A stretch of DNA of 64,000 nucleotides from Methylophilus rhizosphaerae (GTDB lineage Bacteria; Pseudomonadota; Gammaproteobacteria; Burkholderiales; Methylophilaceae): positions 702,112-766,111 of the forward strand of contig NZ_FNFX01000001.1 of the NCBI RefSeq assembly GCF_900100975.1, given 5' to 3'. The notes beneath the pieces are model-generated. The model did not search any database. It worked only from the letters and a program-made list of their open reading frames with translations, and was not told the origin of the DNA. Shown one piece after another: positions 24,671 to 34,225 of the stretch. How positions within the stretch are numbered: the stretch's first letter is position 1; the number at the start of each line of letters is the position of its first letter. The position numbers were made by a program, and so were the translations under genes.

Positions 24671-24698
24671 TTGCTTTTTGAATCCTATTTCTTATAGT
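24671..24698 (+). promoter_or_regulatory. Element-type promoter with perfect operator palindrome (gene 24724)
   Basis: -35 TTGCTT (24671-24676), 16-base spacer, -10 TATAGT (24693-24698). TATAGTTA-ATTGA-TAACTATA (24693-24713) is a perfect 8-base inverted repeat running directly into GGAGAA. Confidence 0.7.
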
Positions 24699-24723
24699 TA
24701 ATTGATAACTATAGGAGAATCAT

Positions 24724-25314
24724 ATGAGCAATGATAAGCATGTTGAAACAGTAAAATATCTAGTAAAAGAAAAAGGTGGTCATTACTTTAAAGGTCTGGA
24801 TGAAACATATAGAAACAATCCTGAAATAGCTTTACATGCTATTAAACATAATCCTAATTTGAGTATTATGGAAAAAGCTAATGATGTGATTAGAGACAAT
24901 AAAGCAATCGCATTACTTGAACTTAAATCAAATGCTAGGTCTATTGGTTTTTTAAGTGAAAGATTACGAGGTGATAAAGAAGTAGCCCTATTAGCATGTA
25001 AATATTTTGGTTCAGGACTTTCACATGTAAGCAATGAATTAAAAAATGATGAAGATGTGGTAAGTGTAGCTGTTGAAAATGATCCTTTCTCAATTTTTAA
25101 AGCCAATCCAAGTATGTTGAATAATGAAAGGGTTTTGAATATTGCTTTGAAACAATACAAATTACATGAGAAATTTTTTGATTCAATTAATGAAACAAAA
25201 CATGTTGAATTCTTAAAGCAATATGAACAAAAATATGAATTAAACCAGAAGTTGAAAGGATTATTACCTATATCAAAATCTCATGATAAACCAGTAAGAA
25301 AATTGAAACTTTAA
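24724..25314 (+). CDS. DUF4116-repeat protein with RKLKL C-terminal tail
   Basis: 196 residues made of four to five DUF4116-like helical repeats (NNPEIALHAIKHNPN; RDNKAIALLELKSNA; RGDKEVALLACKYF; KNDEDVVSVAVENDP), then a linker YELNQKLKGLLP and the tail KPVRKLKL. It lacks the LRR domain but shares its C-terminal module with the LRR proteins and its repeats with the 589-residue protein, so it looks like a domain-shuffled relative. Function unknown. Confidence 0.78.
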   Translation: MSNDKHVETVKYLVKEKGGHYFKGLDETYRNNPEIALHAIKHNPNLSIMEKANDVIRDNKAIALLELKSNARSIGFLSERLRGDKEVALLACKYFGSGLSHVSNELKNDEDVVSVAVENDPFSIFKANPSMLNNERVLNIALKQYKLHEKFFDSINETKHVEFLKQYEQKYELNQKLKGLLPISKSHDKPVRKLKL

Positions 25315-25321
25315 TATGTAA

Positions 25322-25350
25322 TAAAAAAAGCCCCAATTCAAGGGGCTTAA
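25322..25350. terminator. Bidirectional terminator between 24724 and 25360 genes
   Basis: AAGCCCC/GGGGCTT stem with flanking A-run and T-containing tail, between convergent genes. Confidence 0.8.
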
Positions 25351-25359
25351 TTATTTGGA

Positions 25360-26820
25360 TTAACTGACTTTCATTTTCATTCTGATACCTTGCATTTTTT
25401 GTTTTGTTTGCTCCATATCTTGAGTGAATATTTCATGTGGCTTTTGTTCTTGTTTTGAACTTTGTTTTAAAGCCTCTTTCTCTTTAAGCATTACATCCAA
25501 ATGTTCTTTAGGAATTACCGATTGAACATTTTCACCTCTAGCTCTCATTCGCTCTTCTTGATCAAAAATGACCTTCTTGAATTCAGGTGTTTGGTCTTCC
25601 CATTTTTGGATAGTGCCAGGTATCTCATACAAAGGCTTTGGAGCTTGTTTAATTGCCGTAGCCTCATGTAGTGGCTTGATATCCACTAAAGTAAGTGTAG
25701 GGGTCTTAGATTCAATCTTAGGACGGTTTTTAGCCCATTGTTCCATAGCATCCCAATCGGAAGAGTCAGTCTTAATTTCTGAACGGGATCTTAAATCAAT
25801 CACATTAGATTTGACTTCAGACATGTTAGGAACCTCTATAGCTTGAGTTTGAGCCTCTTTATTAGTGATAGGCATGCTATGGGTCTGTTTAACCTGATCA
25901 CTAGGCTTGTAATTTTTAGCCCATGCCATATTGTCATCCCATGAGCTTTGTTCTTTCACCTCATTAGCAACTTGAATTAGATTTTTTTGAGCCGTCTGCA
26001 CTTGCTCATTAATCTTAGGGTTAGTTTTAACTATTTCTTCAACTGACTTTTTGATGTTGGAAGTAAAGGTCTGTTTATCTTGAAATGACTTATCTGTTGT
26101 TATTTCTGATACCTTTTTTTGAATGAAGTCTTTTCTCATGAACATACCTGACTCTTCAGCAAGTGCAGCTAATTCTGGTGTTTCTCTATTAGGTTTGAAT
26201 TCAGGATTATCTTTTCTCATTGCAATCAGTTCAACTTTTCTTTGCAAAGTAGCATCTTTGATTACTTTATCTAATTCAAATTTTTTCTTAGATTCTTCAA
26301 TCCATTTATCTGTTTTGATTTCAGCTTCAACTTTATCTTTTTTAAATGTCATACCTTGAGATTTTCTATATTCAAGATAAGTGTCTTCCAAAAGTTGAAT
26401 TTCATCTTTGTTTGGTTGTTGCCCTAATATTTCTTTGTCATGATAATGAAAGTAAGCCGTTTCAAATTTGTGTTTAGCTCTTACCTTATCTTCAAAAAAT
26501 TCTGCATGACTATCAGGTCTACCTGAATTAGCATTCATTACATCTTTATCTAATGCATATGCCAATTCTTTTTCTTGAATATCTTTCATCTTATGAAATG
26601 ATGGGCTGTAATAGTTTTTCCAAGTTTCTAATACATAATCTTCTTTAAAACGCTCTCTGAATTCCTTACTATTCAAATTACCAAATTCAGTGGCATTTCT
26701 TGTATGATCAATATAATTACGAACTTGACTAAAACCCCAATTTTCATTTTGGTCTTTTGCAATGAAAGGTGTGTCTTTAAATTCCTTTCTTACTAACTTA
26801 ATTAAATCTTCTTGTTTCAT
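25360..26820 (-). CDS. Large hydrophilic protein of unknown function with basic C-tail
   Basis: 486 residues, Lys/Glu-rich, no signal or membrane segments. The N-terminal 200 residues are helical. Two short related motifs, SWDDNMAWAKNYKP and DWDAMEQWAKNRPK, lie about 60 residues apart in a Pro/Thr/Lys-rich, probably disordered region. The C-terminus KQKMQGIRMKMKVS resembles the RKMKL tails and the relaxase end. It sits beside the coupling ATPase and relaxase genes, so a relaxosome accessory or transported protein is possible. No family recognised. Confidence 0.65.
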   Translation of the reverse strand: MKQEDLIKLVRKEFKDTPFIAKDQNENWGFSQVRNYIDHTRNATEFGNLNSKEFRERFKEDYVLETWKNYYSPSFHKMKDIQEKELAYALDKDVMNANSGRPDSHAEFFEDKVRAKHKFETAYFHYHDKEILGQQPNKDEIQLLEDTYLEYRKSQGMTFKKDKVEAEIKTDKWIEESKKKFELDKVIKDATLQRKVELIAMRKDNPEFKPNRETPELAALAEESGMFMRKDFIQKKVSEITTDKSFQDKQTFTSNIKKSVEEIVKTNPKINEQVQTAQKNLIQVANEVKEQSSWDDNMAWAKNYKPSDQVKQTHSMPITNKEAQTQAIEVPNMSEVKSNVIDLRSRSEIKTDSSDWDAMEQWAKNRPKIESKTPTLTLVDIKPLHEATAIKQAPKPLYEIPGTIQKWEDQTPEFKKVIFDQEERMRARGENVQSVIPKEHLDVMLKEKEALKQSSKQEQKPHEIFTQDMEQTKQKMQGIRMKMKVS

Positions 26821-26847
26821 AGTAATTATCCTTATAGTTGTAATCTA

Positions 26848-26875
26848 ACTATAAGAAATTTAATGTAAAAATCAA
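26848..26875 (-). promoter_or_regulatory. Element-type promoter with operator palindrome (gene 25360-26820)
   Basis: -35 TTGATT (26870-26875), 16-base spacer, -10 TATAGT (26848-26853); TATAGTTAGATTACAACTAT leads into AAGGAT. Confidence 0.62.
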
Positions 26876-26877
26876 AT

Positions 26878-29103
26878 TTATTTGTTTATTCGTTCTTGAT
26901 ATCTTTGCAAAAATGAATTGGAATGAGGATTCAATTGTTTATCTTTAATTTTATCTAACATATCAATAACTAATGAAGCTGAATGTGTATCTGTTAATGA
27001 TTCAATGAAAACTTCTTTACTTGCTTCATCAATGACATTCTCTTCATTAAATTTTCTTTCTTCTTCAGACATTTCTTCCATATGTTGACCAGTGTCCACC
27101 CATACTTCATTAGTTAAATCTTCTTCAAAAGTTTCAGGCTGTTTCTCCATTACTTTATCGTCCACTTTATCTAATTTAATTTGTGTTGATGTTTGCCCAT
27201 CATTGATATGGGAAGTAATCACTTTTTTAAATCTTGAATTTTTATTAATAGATGATCCTAATTGTGGTTGCTCCATCCAATGTGGAACAACTTCTTCAAT
27301 ATTTTCAAATGGCTTTTCAAGGATATAGACATCTTTAATACCTCTGAATATTCCTAAATATCTGATATGTGTATCGGATATTTCAAGCTTTGCAGATAAT
27401 TCACTTGGGAATATTGTCTTGCGAGAATGTTCCTGATAATTTAGACCGATACTAGTAGAACCATTACTCTTATTAAGTGAAGTATGTAATTTATCAATGA
27501 GTTCATCACCCATGAGCTCACATAACTTAGATGCTGTGTCGCCTATAGGAACACCCGTCACTATTAGATTTGATGAAGTTTCGCGCCAGCTATCAATATC
27601 ATCTTGTGTGTATATTTTCTTTGCTTGAATCAAGTTTTGAGTGGCTATTACTCCTGCCCATCCTTTAGAACGGCCACGGTCAAAAAGCTTATCGATGATA
27701 GGTTGCCCTGTTTCATTCACAAGCTTTCCAGGAGCATGAAATTCATCAAGAAAGAATGCCCCTCTTGGTGTGATACTGTTTGGAATAGAAGGACTATCAA
27801 GTAAAGAAATCATGTAAGTAAGCATGGCTCTAATCAAACCACTACTCATCGCACCCTCTGAATCATTAGGCTTAAGATAAATTGTTTTGATTGGGTAATC
27901 AGGGTCAGTCATGAATTTATATAGACTAATTTTCTTCCTTGGATTTTCTGGTGTTTCATACCAAAACCTAGCCAAGCTAATCACTGGATCAAGGAAGGCT
28001 TTGAAATTAATCATGATGCCCTCTGCTGTTTTTCCTTTCTCAATTGCACCTGTTTCTTTGTTTAATGAACCTACAAAATCCAATGCTTCAGGATAGTAAT
28101 TCTCCATGATGTAGAGCAATTCTTCATCGTTGCATAAACAAACATCCTTCATATCAGACCAGTCGTAATTTGATTTACCATTGTCATCTTTGAATGTCTG
28201 CATAAGATAAACGAATAAACCAACTCCAACGGCTCTGGCTGAGTTTGACCACATAGGGTCTTTGCCTTCAGCAATTAATGCAGCAAAGAATTTCTTGATT
28301 AAACCTAGTTGTTTGTTATCTTCCGGAAAATCCCATACATAACTTCTTGAATCTGTCGGGTCTAGAATGGCATCTGTTCCATCACCTTTATAGTAAGCAG
28401 AAGTGAATTCATACTTGGGATCAAGAACCACTACTTTTAAACCCATGTCCTGAGCTGCACGAATTTGGGTAGATAAAAATTGACTTTTTCCAGTGCCAGA
28501 AGCCCCAATCAAAATTGTATGAGTGAAAAACCTCTTGATTGACATATAAACGGTATTAGATATTTTGGAGAACTTCCCATGCTTGATAGTCTGTTTCTCC
28601 ATAATAGGAAAAAGCTTTTCTTCAGCCTCATCTAATTCCCATAATTGCAAACCTGATTTATGAACTTCAACTTGAGATTTAATAGGGTTATTAATAACAT
28701 TAAATACCCCTTTGACTATCCCAATAGCACCCACAAAATAACCAAATAAAACCCTTGAATATAGTGTGTAATCCATTTTGTAATATTGAAGAGTATTGAG
28801 ATATTCAAAATATCTTGCTACCTCTTGCTTGTAAAAAAATGGTATGAAGTCATGGACTCTAATCTTAAACCAGTAAGTTAAATGAGTTAAATATTGCCTA
28901 TCAACAAACTCTGTGGCCGGCGGTGTAGGAAAGAAGCTCGGATTGATATACCAAGTGATAGCTGTGGCTATAAAAAATCCTGAAAAGGCAAATAACGTGG
29001 ATTGATACAACATATCTGAAAGATAAATTACTTGAGTATTACCATCATCAATTCTTGAAGTATCCCTTATAAATCTAACGACTGTCTTGATATTATTAGC
29101 CAT
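26878..29103 (-). CDS. Type IV coupling protein (VirD4/TraD-like)
   Basis: 741 residues. Two N-terminal membrane segments (about 35-53 and 115-132) and a periplasmic loop precede the motor: Walker A IGASGTGKSQFL (199-210), VVLDPKYEF, AFFLDEFHAPGK (Walker B) and IATQNLIQAKK, all typical of VirD4/TraD coupling proteins that bring the relaxase-DNA complex to the secretion channel. A long acidic C-terminal tail may recruit cargo. It overlaps the 77-residue membrane protein gene upstream by 8 bases. Confidence 0.9.
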   Translation of the reverse strand: MANNIKTVVRFIRDTSRIDDGNTQVIYLSDMLYQSTLFAFSGFFIATAITWYINPSFFPTPPATEFVDRQYLTHLTYWFKIRVHDFIPFFYKQEVARYFEYLNTLQYYKMDYTLYSRVLFGYFVGAIGIVKGVFNVINNPIKSQVEVHKSGLQLWELDEAEEKLFPIMEKQTIKHGKFSKISNTVYMSIKRFFTHTILIGASGTGKSQFLSTQIRAAQDMGLKVVVLDPKYEFTSAYYKGDGTDAILDPTDSRSYVWDFPEDNKQLGLIKKFFAALIAEGKDPMWSNSARAVGVGLFVYLMQTFKDDNGKSNYDWSDMKDVCLCNDEELLYIMENYYPEALDFVGSLNKETGAIEKGKTAEGIMINFKAFLDPVISLARFWYETPENPRKKISLYKFMTDPDYPIKTIYLKPNDSEGAMSSGLIRAMLTYMISLLDSPSIPNSITPRGAFFLDEFHAPGKLVNETGQPIIDKLFDRGRSKGWAGVIATQNLIQAKKIYTQDDIDSWRETSSNLIVTGVPIGDTASKLCELMGDELIDKLHTSLNKSNGSTSIGLNYQEHSRKTIFPSELSAKLEISDTHIRYLGIFRGIKDVYILEKPFENIEEVVPHWMEQPQLGSSINKNSRFKKVITSHINDGQTSTQIKLDKVDDKVMEKQPETFEEDLTNEVWVDTGQHMEEMSEEERKFNEENVIDEASKEVFIESLTDTHSASLVIDMLDKIKDKQLNPHSNSFLQRYQERINK

Positions 29104-29329
29104 TAAAAAATCTCATAATTTCATTAAAGTAAACACTCACCCAGATTAATGCTGAAGGTAAAAGGAATAATAAATCAGTGTAATCTCTGGCTTGTATTGG
29201 ATCACTGATTTCATAGTTGTTAAGTTTGCTTTCATTATTGGAATATACTTCTTCGCAATCATTAACCAAACCAAACACTTCATGGTTGTATTCATCTAAA
29301 TGCTCTTGGAATTCTTTTTCTGTGCTCAT
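29096..29329 (-). CDS. Small membrane protein in the transfer operon
   Basis: 77 residues: acidic N-terminal domain and one membrane segment near the C-terminus (LLFLLPSALIWVSVYF). Overlaps the coupling protein gene; RBS AAGGAG before ATG. Its position suggests an accessory subunit of the coupling protein, as with other small membrane partners of T4 coupling proteins; no family match. Confidence 0.68.
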   Translation of the reverse strand: MSTEKEFQEHLDEYNHEVFGLVNDCEEVYSNNESKLNNYEISDPIQARDYTDLLFLLPSALIWVSVYFNEIMRFFNG

Positions 29330-29354
29330 GTGAGACTCCTTTTTATTATTATTT

Positions 29355-29753
29355 TTATGCTGCCATTAATTCATTTTGTTTTTTGCTTTTCTTATTGATT
29401 GCTAAATAAAATGAAGTGTCATTCGCTCTAAATGAGAAATACTTATTTCTTGGCTTGTGGTATACATTTTCTAAAGTGATAATCTTGCTCTTGATGTAGT
29501 AAGAGAGAGAATCACATATTTCACTATTAAGCCTTGCTAATAAATTATTATCATCATTAGATAAATTGGATTGAAAGGTAAAGCCATCCGTATCTTTCAC
29601 ATCAATTTGAATTGATAAAACACTATTGCTTTCTTCAACCTTTATCTTATTAACCATTTGAGCCTTAGTTAATTCACATCTCAAATGTGTTGCATATGCT
29701 TTCCATTCTTTAATAGTTGTCATTAATGGGTTAAATTCAATTGGAGTTTTCAT
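29355..29753 (-). CDS. Hypothetical protein (132 residues)
   Basis: ATG at 29753 is chosen because GGAGATTATACCT precedes it and it overlaps the upstream stop by 4 bases; the longer frame adds 11 residues inside the upstream gene. Mixed alpha/beta, no membrane segment, lysine-rich end (NKKSKKQNELMAA). Middle gene of the 30019-26878 operon. Unknown function. Confidence 0.65.
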   Translation of the reverse strand: MKTPIEFNPLMTTIKEWKAYATHLRCELTKAQMVNKIKVEESNSVLSIQIDVKDTDGFTFQSNLSNDDNNLLARLNSEICDSLSYYIKSKIITLENVYHKPRNKYFSFRANDTSFYLAINKKSKKQNELMAA

Positions 29754-30019
29754 AGGTATAATCTCCAAGCTAAAATTGATACACAACCCAAAACCAAAAC
29801 AAGCACTGTAGCCAGATTACGAATAGTCTTATTGTTGTTGTCTATGATTAAATATGCATTGTGTAATTTTTCAGACACAACATTTAATTGATTCAAATAA
29901 TACTTTTCTTGCTGATCAACATCCCTGCTTGAAAATAACAATTCATTTTCATTGTATATATCTTTTGATTGAGCATTTTTAGATATATTGAATGAATACA
30001 CTTTTTCTATTTTGTTCAT
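29750..30019 (-). CDS. Small tail-anchored membrane protein
   Basis: 89 residues: charged helical N-terminal part and a C-terminal membrane segment (IRNLATVLVLVLGCVSILAW). First gene of the unit leading to the coupling protein. Unknown function; membrane position fits a transfer-complex accessory role. Confidence 0.66.
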   Translation of the reverse strand: MNKIEKVYSFNISKNAQSKDIYNENELLFSSRDVDQQEKYYLNQLNVVSEKLHNAYLIIDNNNKTIRNLATVLVLVLGCVSILAWRLYL

Positions 30020-30044
30020 ATCTATCCTTAGTAGTTATAAGGAA

Positions 30045-30072
30045 AGAATAAGAAATTAAAAGTAAATGTAAA
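30045..30072 (-). promoter_or_regulatory. Element-type promoter (30019-26878 operon)
   Basis: -35 TTTACA (30067-30072), 16-base spacer, -10 TATTCT (30045-30050). Confidence 0.6.
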
Positions 30073-30081
30073 CAGCCAAGC

Positions 30082-30110
30082 GAAAAAAAACCACCAAAAG
30101 GTGGTTTCTT
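30082..30110 (-). terminator. Terminator of the relaxase gene
   Basis: AACCACC/GGTGGTT stem with a T-run on the minus strand, 3 bases after the stop at 30113. Confidence 0.82.
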
Positions 30111-30112
30111 AA

Positions 30113-33100
30113 TTAACGATCAACTATTATTTGTTTCATTTTTTGTTTAGATTTCACTTTCTCAATTGTTGGCTTGTCCTCTATTGGAATTATTGAAGGT
30201 TTATCAGCAATCACAACATCAGGCTTAACTTTCTTATTATCAATTAAAGCTTTCAGCTTAGATAATTTAGGCTTGTCTGACATATCCTTTAAGCCATCTT
30301 GTTTAATCGTTTCTATAGCCCTTTGTGTTTGTTCTATAGCAAGAGTATCTTGATTAACTGGAATAATTTTATCTAAGGACCTTACTTTCATTCTGGCATC
30401 GATTTCTTTACCAAGCTCAATCAATGAAACTCTCTTAGATTCTCTCTTAAATGATTCAACGACTTGCAAGTGTTCAATCTGTGTTGAATAGAATTTAGTG
30501 CTATATCTAGCTCTTGTCATACCTACATTGAAAAGCTCTTGATTGTTATTAGGTGCATTCTCACCATAGATATATGCATTATTAACGGTCATACCTTGGG
30601 ATTTTTCAAAAGACATTGCATAGCCCAATCTCATTTGTTCTGGATTATCAATAGTCTTTATTTTTCCTGAATCAAACTCAATGGTAATTTTGTTATTTTC
30701 TATACTAGTAATAGTGCCTAAATCTCCATTGTTATATTCATCCTTAATATTTTTCTCCATGATGATTCTATCGCCAATAAAGAACTTACCTTTTTGGTTT
30801 TCAAATTGCTCACCAAATATTTCACCAGCTTCTAATCTTCTTTCTTGAATTGTATTATTGATACGATCAATTGATTTGTTAGTTGAAGTAATAAGTAGCT
30901 TGTCCTTAAAAGAATTGATATCTTCAAGAAAATCTTTACTTATTGCCTGTATGGTTTCAGTTGTAGTTGTATGTGAATTTTTAATAGCCCCTATTTGTTC
31001 TAATAGGTCAAATACCTTGATAACATGAACACCTGATTCTTTTGTTGCTTTCATTAAATCAGCATCTTTATAAACTTCCTTTAATGCTGAAGTTTCAGCA
31101 ATCTCTAAAGCTTTGTCATTCTTCTGTCTGCGAATTTCCACAAGATAATTGACCTGATCCTTTAATTCGCTATCCTTCAAAAATTCATTTAAGGAATTGC
31201 CGGTTGCCACTGAGTTAATCTGATTTGGATCACCCACTAAGATGATTTTAGCTCCTGCTTCATTCACGGTCTTTAAGAGCTTATGCATGTTCCTAGTGCC
31301 TACCATGCTTGATTCATCAACAAAGATAATGTTATTGGAAGTAAGTTTTAAATCACCATTAGCAACTTCAATGTTGAATTTATCTATGGTTGCTGTGAAA
31401 TTACAATCAGTTTCATTAGCTAATGCAGTAGATACCTTGCCAGTTGGAGCAAGTCCTATGGTTCTATAGCCTGCCTTGTTAGCAATTTTTGTTGTCCAGC
31501 CAGCGGCCAAACTTTTGCCAGATCCGGGTAAACCAATAACAATTTGACCTTGCTTGTCATTGAAAGCTGATTCAATGAATTCTTTCTGTTCTTTGTTAGG
31601 AGTAATACCTGTCTGTTTCTCAATGGTAGCTATTTCATTGGCTACATCATTCACTCGTTTAGGTTGCAAACTTGAAAATTGATTTTTCATGATATCCACA
31701 TTTTCACGCTCCATCTTGATCAACTCATGAGTGGTATATTGAAGTTGTGTTTTAGATAGTGAATTTGTATCTACAATCACTTCACGTTTTTGAAGTCCTC
31801 TAATTAATTTTTTAGCAATTACTTGAGCTTCAGCACCATAACCTTGGGTTTTAGATAATTCAGCTATGAGTCCATTTTCAGTAAAAAATGGTGATGTATT
31901 AGTTAGGGTTTCCAATATCTTTTCATATTTTTTTGATTTGAATGAAAGCCCAATCTCTTCAGTCTTTTTCATTTTAAGATTCATTGAGCTCACATCTTTA
32001 GCGAGTTCAATATCTTTAAGAAATTTAGCCATACCCTTTTTAGGTTGCTTGATAGCTCTCCAAACTTCTTGTCTATTTTTATTACTATCTAAATAGGTAA
32101 GTTTATTTTGATAGCTAGTATTCAATCTTTCTAGCCTTGCATTGATTTCTTCTTCAATATCCTTTGAGATAATTTGTTTAGTAGATTTTTCAACATGCCA
32201 TACTGCTTTCTCTACTATCTTTTCTTCAAATTTTCCTTTGATAATTTTTCCAGAATCATCTTTAACTGGAACATTAACTTTAACCTTCTCTTTATTTTTA
32301 CCATTGAGTTCAATTAAATCACCAGTCTGAACATTGGATTCTTTAATAGCTCTTTCTAAATCAACACCCCAAAATGTTTTCTCTTTACCATTGCGATCAC
32401 TAACAACCACAAAATATGAATTCTGATTTTCTTTGATATGTTGATATTTGGCTGGACCATGAGAAACAAGGTAGCCATGTGGTAATGTAAATTGGTTATC
32501 ATTAACTAATTGTTTATATGCAGTTGCTTCTTGTTCAATCTCTGCAACTTTAATACTGTGTTGATTAAATAAGTCTTTTTTAGCTTCACTGATTTTTTGA
32601 TCAATCAATTCTTTTGATTTTGAATTCGCCCTTATTTTTTGTAAGCTGTCTTCATCATATGCAACTCTCCAATCATGAATTTCAGCATTTGATTCATGAG
32701 TGATTGTTTGATGGTCTTTGTCATAAGCCTCAAGTTGATAATCAGTAAACCTAGCATTCCATTTTTCCACAAGCATGCTCTTATACATTTTATCTATTGA
32801 GTCATGAAAATCTTTGTCTTTGATTTCATCCATTTCAATGGCTCTAACTGAACCATCAGAAAGTTTAAGCATATTCGGTATTAAAAAATGCACATGACTA
32901 CTAGGATTTCCGGAACGTCCATCATTATGATAATAAAGGTAGTAGCCAGATTCACCAGTTCTACCTTTATAGTCCTTGATGTATTGTTTAAGAATTTTGT
33001 CATGCACTTCAATAGCTGTATCAATAAGCATTTGTTCGGCAGCAAGTCTATCTTCCAATTTCATAGTTGGGATTGCATATGAAATGCTACTGTCTTGAGT

Positions 33101-33577
33101 GAATACAAATTCAATATCTGTTTTTTTCACAAAGCCAGTTGAAGTTTTAACATCTTCAGGCTTAAATACTATCTTCTGTTTATCAGGAGTTTTATAGAAC
33201 CCTCTTTTAAGGTCTTTCTGTGTTAATTTAATTGCATGACCTTCATCATTCATAACAATATGTTGAATGGTTTTTTTAAGTTTGATATGTGCTTCAGTTC
33301 TTTTGTCTTTACCTAATTGGAGATCAGCTATCATGTCTATCTTCTCTTCAGTTAAATGACCTGATAATTTCCATTCATCAAATAAAGCACCTCCTGAACG
33401 AGTATATAAAGCTAAAGGGTCTGCCAATGCAGTTTGCATAGTTGCCTCCAAAGCAATATCTTTTAAGTTATATGCTTGTCTCCAATCAATGTTTTCTACA
33501 ACCTCACTTAATTGTTTCTTCAAATATTTATTGTAAGAGAAACCTGATTTAACTGTTACATTAGATATACCAATCAT
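30113..33577 (-). CDS. Conjugative relaxase-helicase (MobF/TrwC-TraI type)
   Basis: 1,154 residues. N-terminal relaxase: candidate nicking tyrosines Y15 and Y18, and the metal triad His217-x10-His228-x-His230 with the same spacing as R388 TrwC. C-terminal RecD-like helicase: Walker A IGLPGSGKSLAAGW, then FVDESSMVGTRN (Walker B), LVGDPNQINSV and the late motif GYAMSFEKSQGMTV with NVGMTRARYSTK. It nicks oriT, stays covalently bound to the strand and unwinds it for transfer. The end, KSKQKMKQIIVDR, resembles the element's basic C-tails. Overlaps the 107-residue gene by 4 bases. Confidence 0.93.
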   Translation of the reverse strand: MIGISNVTVKSGFSYNKYLKKQLSEVVENIDWRQAYNLKDIALEATMQTALADPLALYTRSGGALFDEWKLSGHLTEEKIDMIADLQLGKDKRTEAHIKLKKTIQHIVMNDEGHAIKLTQKDLKRGFYKTPDKQKIVFKPEDVKTSTGFVKKTDIEFVFTQDSSISYAIPTMKLEDRLAAEQMLIDTAIEVHDKILKQYIKDYKGRTGESGYYLYYHNDGRSGNPSSHVHFLIPNMLKLSDGSVRAIEMDEIKDKDFHDSIDKMYKSMLVEKWNARFTDYQLEAYDKDHQTITHESNAEIHDWRVAYDEDSLQKIRANSKSKELIDQKISEAKKDLFNQHSIKVAEIEQEATAYKQLVNDNQFTLPHGYLVSHGPAKYQHIKENQNSYFVVVSDRNGKEKTFWGVDLERAIKESNVQTGDLIELNGKNKEKVKVNVPVKDDSGKIIKGKFEEKIVEKAVWHVEKSTKQIISKDIEEEINARLERLNTSYQNKLTYLDSNKNRQEVWRAIKQPKKGMAKFLKDIELAKDVSSMNLKMKKTEEIGLSFKSKKYEKILETLTNTSPFFTENGLIAELSKTQGYGAEAQVIAKKLIRGLQKREVIVDTNSLSKTQLQYTTHELIKMERENVDIMKNQFSSLQPKRVNDVANEIATIEKQTGITPNKEQKEFIESAFNDKQGQIVIGLPGSGKSLAAGWTTKIANKAGYRTIGLAPTGKVSTALANETDCNFTATIDKFNIEVANGDLKLTSNNIIFVDESSMVGTRNMHKLLKTVNEAGAKIILVGDPNQINSVATGNSLNEFLKDSELKDQVNYLVEIRRQKNDKALEIAETSALKEVYKDADLMKATKESGVHVIKVFDLLEQIGAIKNSHTTTTETIQAISKDFLEDINSFKDKLLITSTNKSIDRINNTIQERRLEAGEIFGEQFENQKGKFFIGDRIIMEKNIKDEYNNGDLGTITSIENNKITIEFDSGKIKTIDNPEQMRLGYAMSFEKSQGMTVNNAYIYGENAPNNNQELFNVGMTRARYSTKFYSTQIEHLQVVESFKRESKRVSLIELGKEIDARMKVRSLDKIIPVNQDTLAIEQTQRAIETIKQDGLKDMSDKPKLSKLKALIDNKKVKPDVVIADKPSIIPIEDKPTIEKVKSKQKMKQIIVDR

Positions 33578-33897
33578 TTTGACAACTCCTTTTCAAGTTC
33601 ATCAATGAATTTCAATTTCGCAGTGAATACTTGTTTAAGAAGTGCATTAGATTTAATGATGTCATCTAATTTTTTTTCTGTTGTTAAGTCTTTAGCTCTC
33701 TGAGATATTTGATAGTTGATATTTGATTGAACTATTCCTTCTAACTTTTCAATTTTAGTTAATTGAATTTCTTGCTCTCTATTTCTATCAAGATTTACTA
33801 GCTTATCTAAATAATCAACATACTGCCCCATTGTCATTTTTAATTTCTTGGCATTTTCTTCATGCCTGATATTTATCTTATATGCTTTAGTTGTCAT
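33574..33897 (-). CDS. Likely relaxosome accessory protein
   Basis: 107 residues; charged, helical, with a short N-terminal region (MTTKAYKINIRHEENAKKLK) that could form a DNA-binding arm, and a coiled-coil rest. Its stop overlaps the relaxase start by 4 bases, and it is the first gene after the candidate oriT. That is the usual place for TraY/TrwA/MobC-like oriT-binding proteins; the assignment rests on position. Confidence 0.65.
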   Translation of the reverse strand: MTTKAYKINIRHEENAKKLKMTMGQYVDYLDKLVNLDRNREQEIQLTKIEKLEGIVQSNINYQISQRAKDLTTEKKLDDIIKSNALLKQVFTAKLKFIDELEKELSK

Positions 33898-33925
33898 GAC
33901 CTTTCTTCTCCATTTTTATAAGTTA

Positions 33926-33953
33926 GTTATAACAAATAAAAATAAAGATGCAA
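33926..33953 (-). promoter_or_regulatory. Element-type promoter (relaxase operon)
   Basis: -35 TTGCAT (33948-33953), 16-base spacer, -10 TATAAC (33926-33931). Confidence 0.55.
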
Positions 33954-33991
33954 GGTTTCCTTGCTATGCCTTTTAAAATAAGCCTTTAAAT

Positions 33992-34035
33992 AAGAACTAC
34001 TGCTTTAAAGAAACCGAAGGTTTCGATTAGTTCTT
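33992..34035. other. Candidate origin of transfer (oriT)
   Basis: The 360-base intergenic region 33898-34257 between the relaxase operon and a divergent gene contains nested inverted repeats: AAGAACTA (33992-33999) with TAGTTCTT (34028-34035), and inside it GAAACC-GAA-GGTTTC (34010-34024). A further imperfect repeat lies at 34044-34073. Nested inverted repeats next to the relaxase gene are typical of oriT; the nick site is not identified. No T-run follows, so a terminator is unlikely. Confidence 0.5.
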
Positions 34036-34197
34036 AAGAAATATGGTTTGTTGAAAACAAGCAACATATAGAGCAAAAATAAACACAATATAAATAAGCA
34101 TAGAGTAAAAATTAATAGGCATAGATTGAATATGTTTTCTTCTAGATTATTTATATATTAAAAATATAGTAGTTATTTATTGGTTATTTAGCAGGTA

Positions 34198-34225
34198 TTG
34201 ATTTTCTTTTGTTTTTTCTTATAGT
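34198..34225 (+). promoter_or_regulatory. Element-type promoter (gene 34258)
   Basis: -35 TTGATT (34198-34203), 16-base spacer, -10 TATAGT (34220-34225). Confidence 0.62.
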
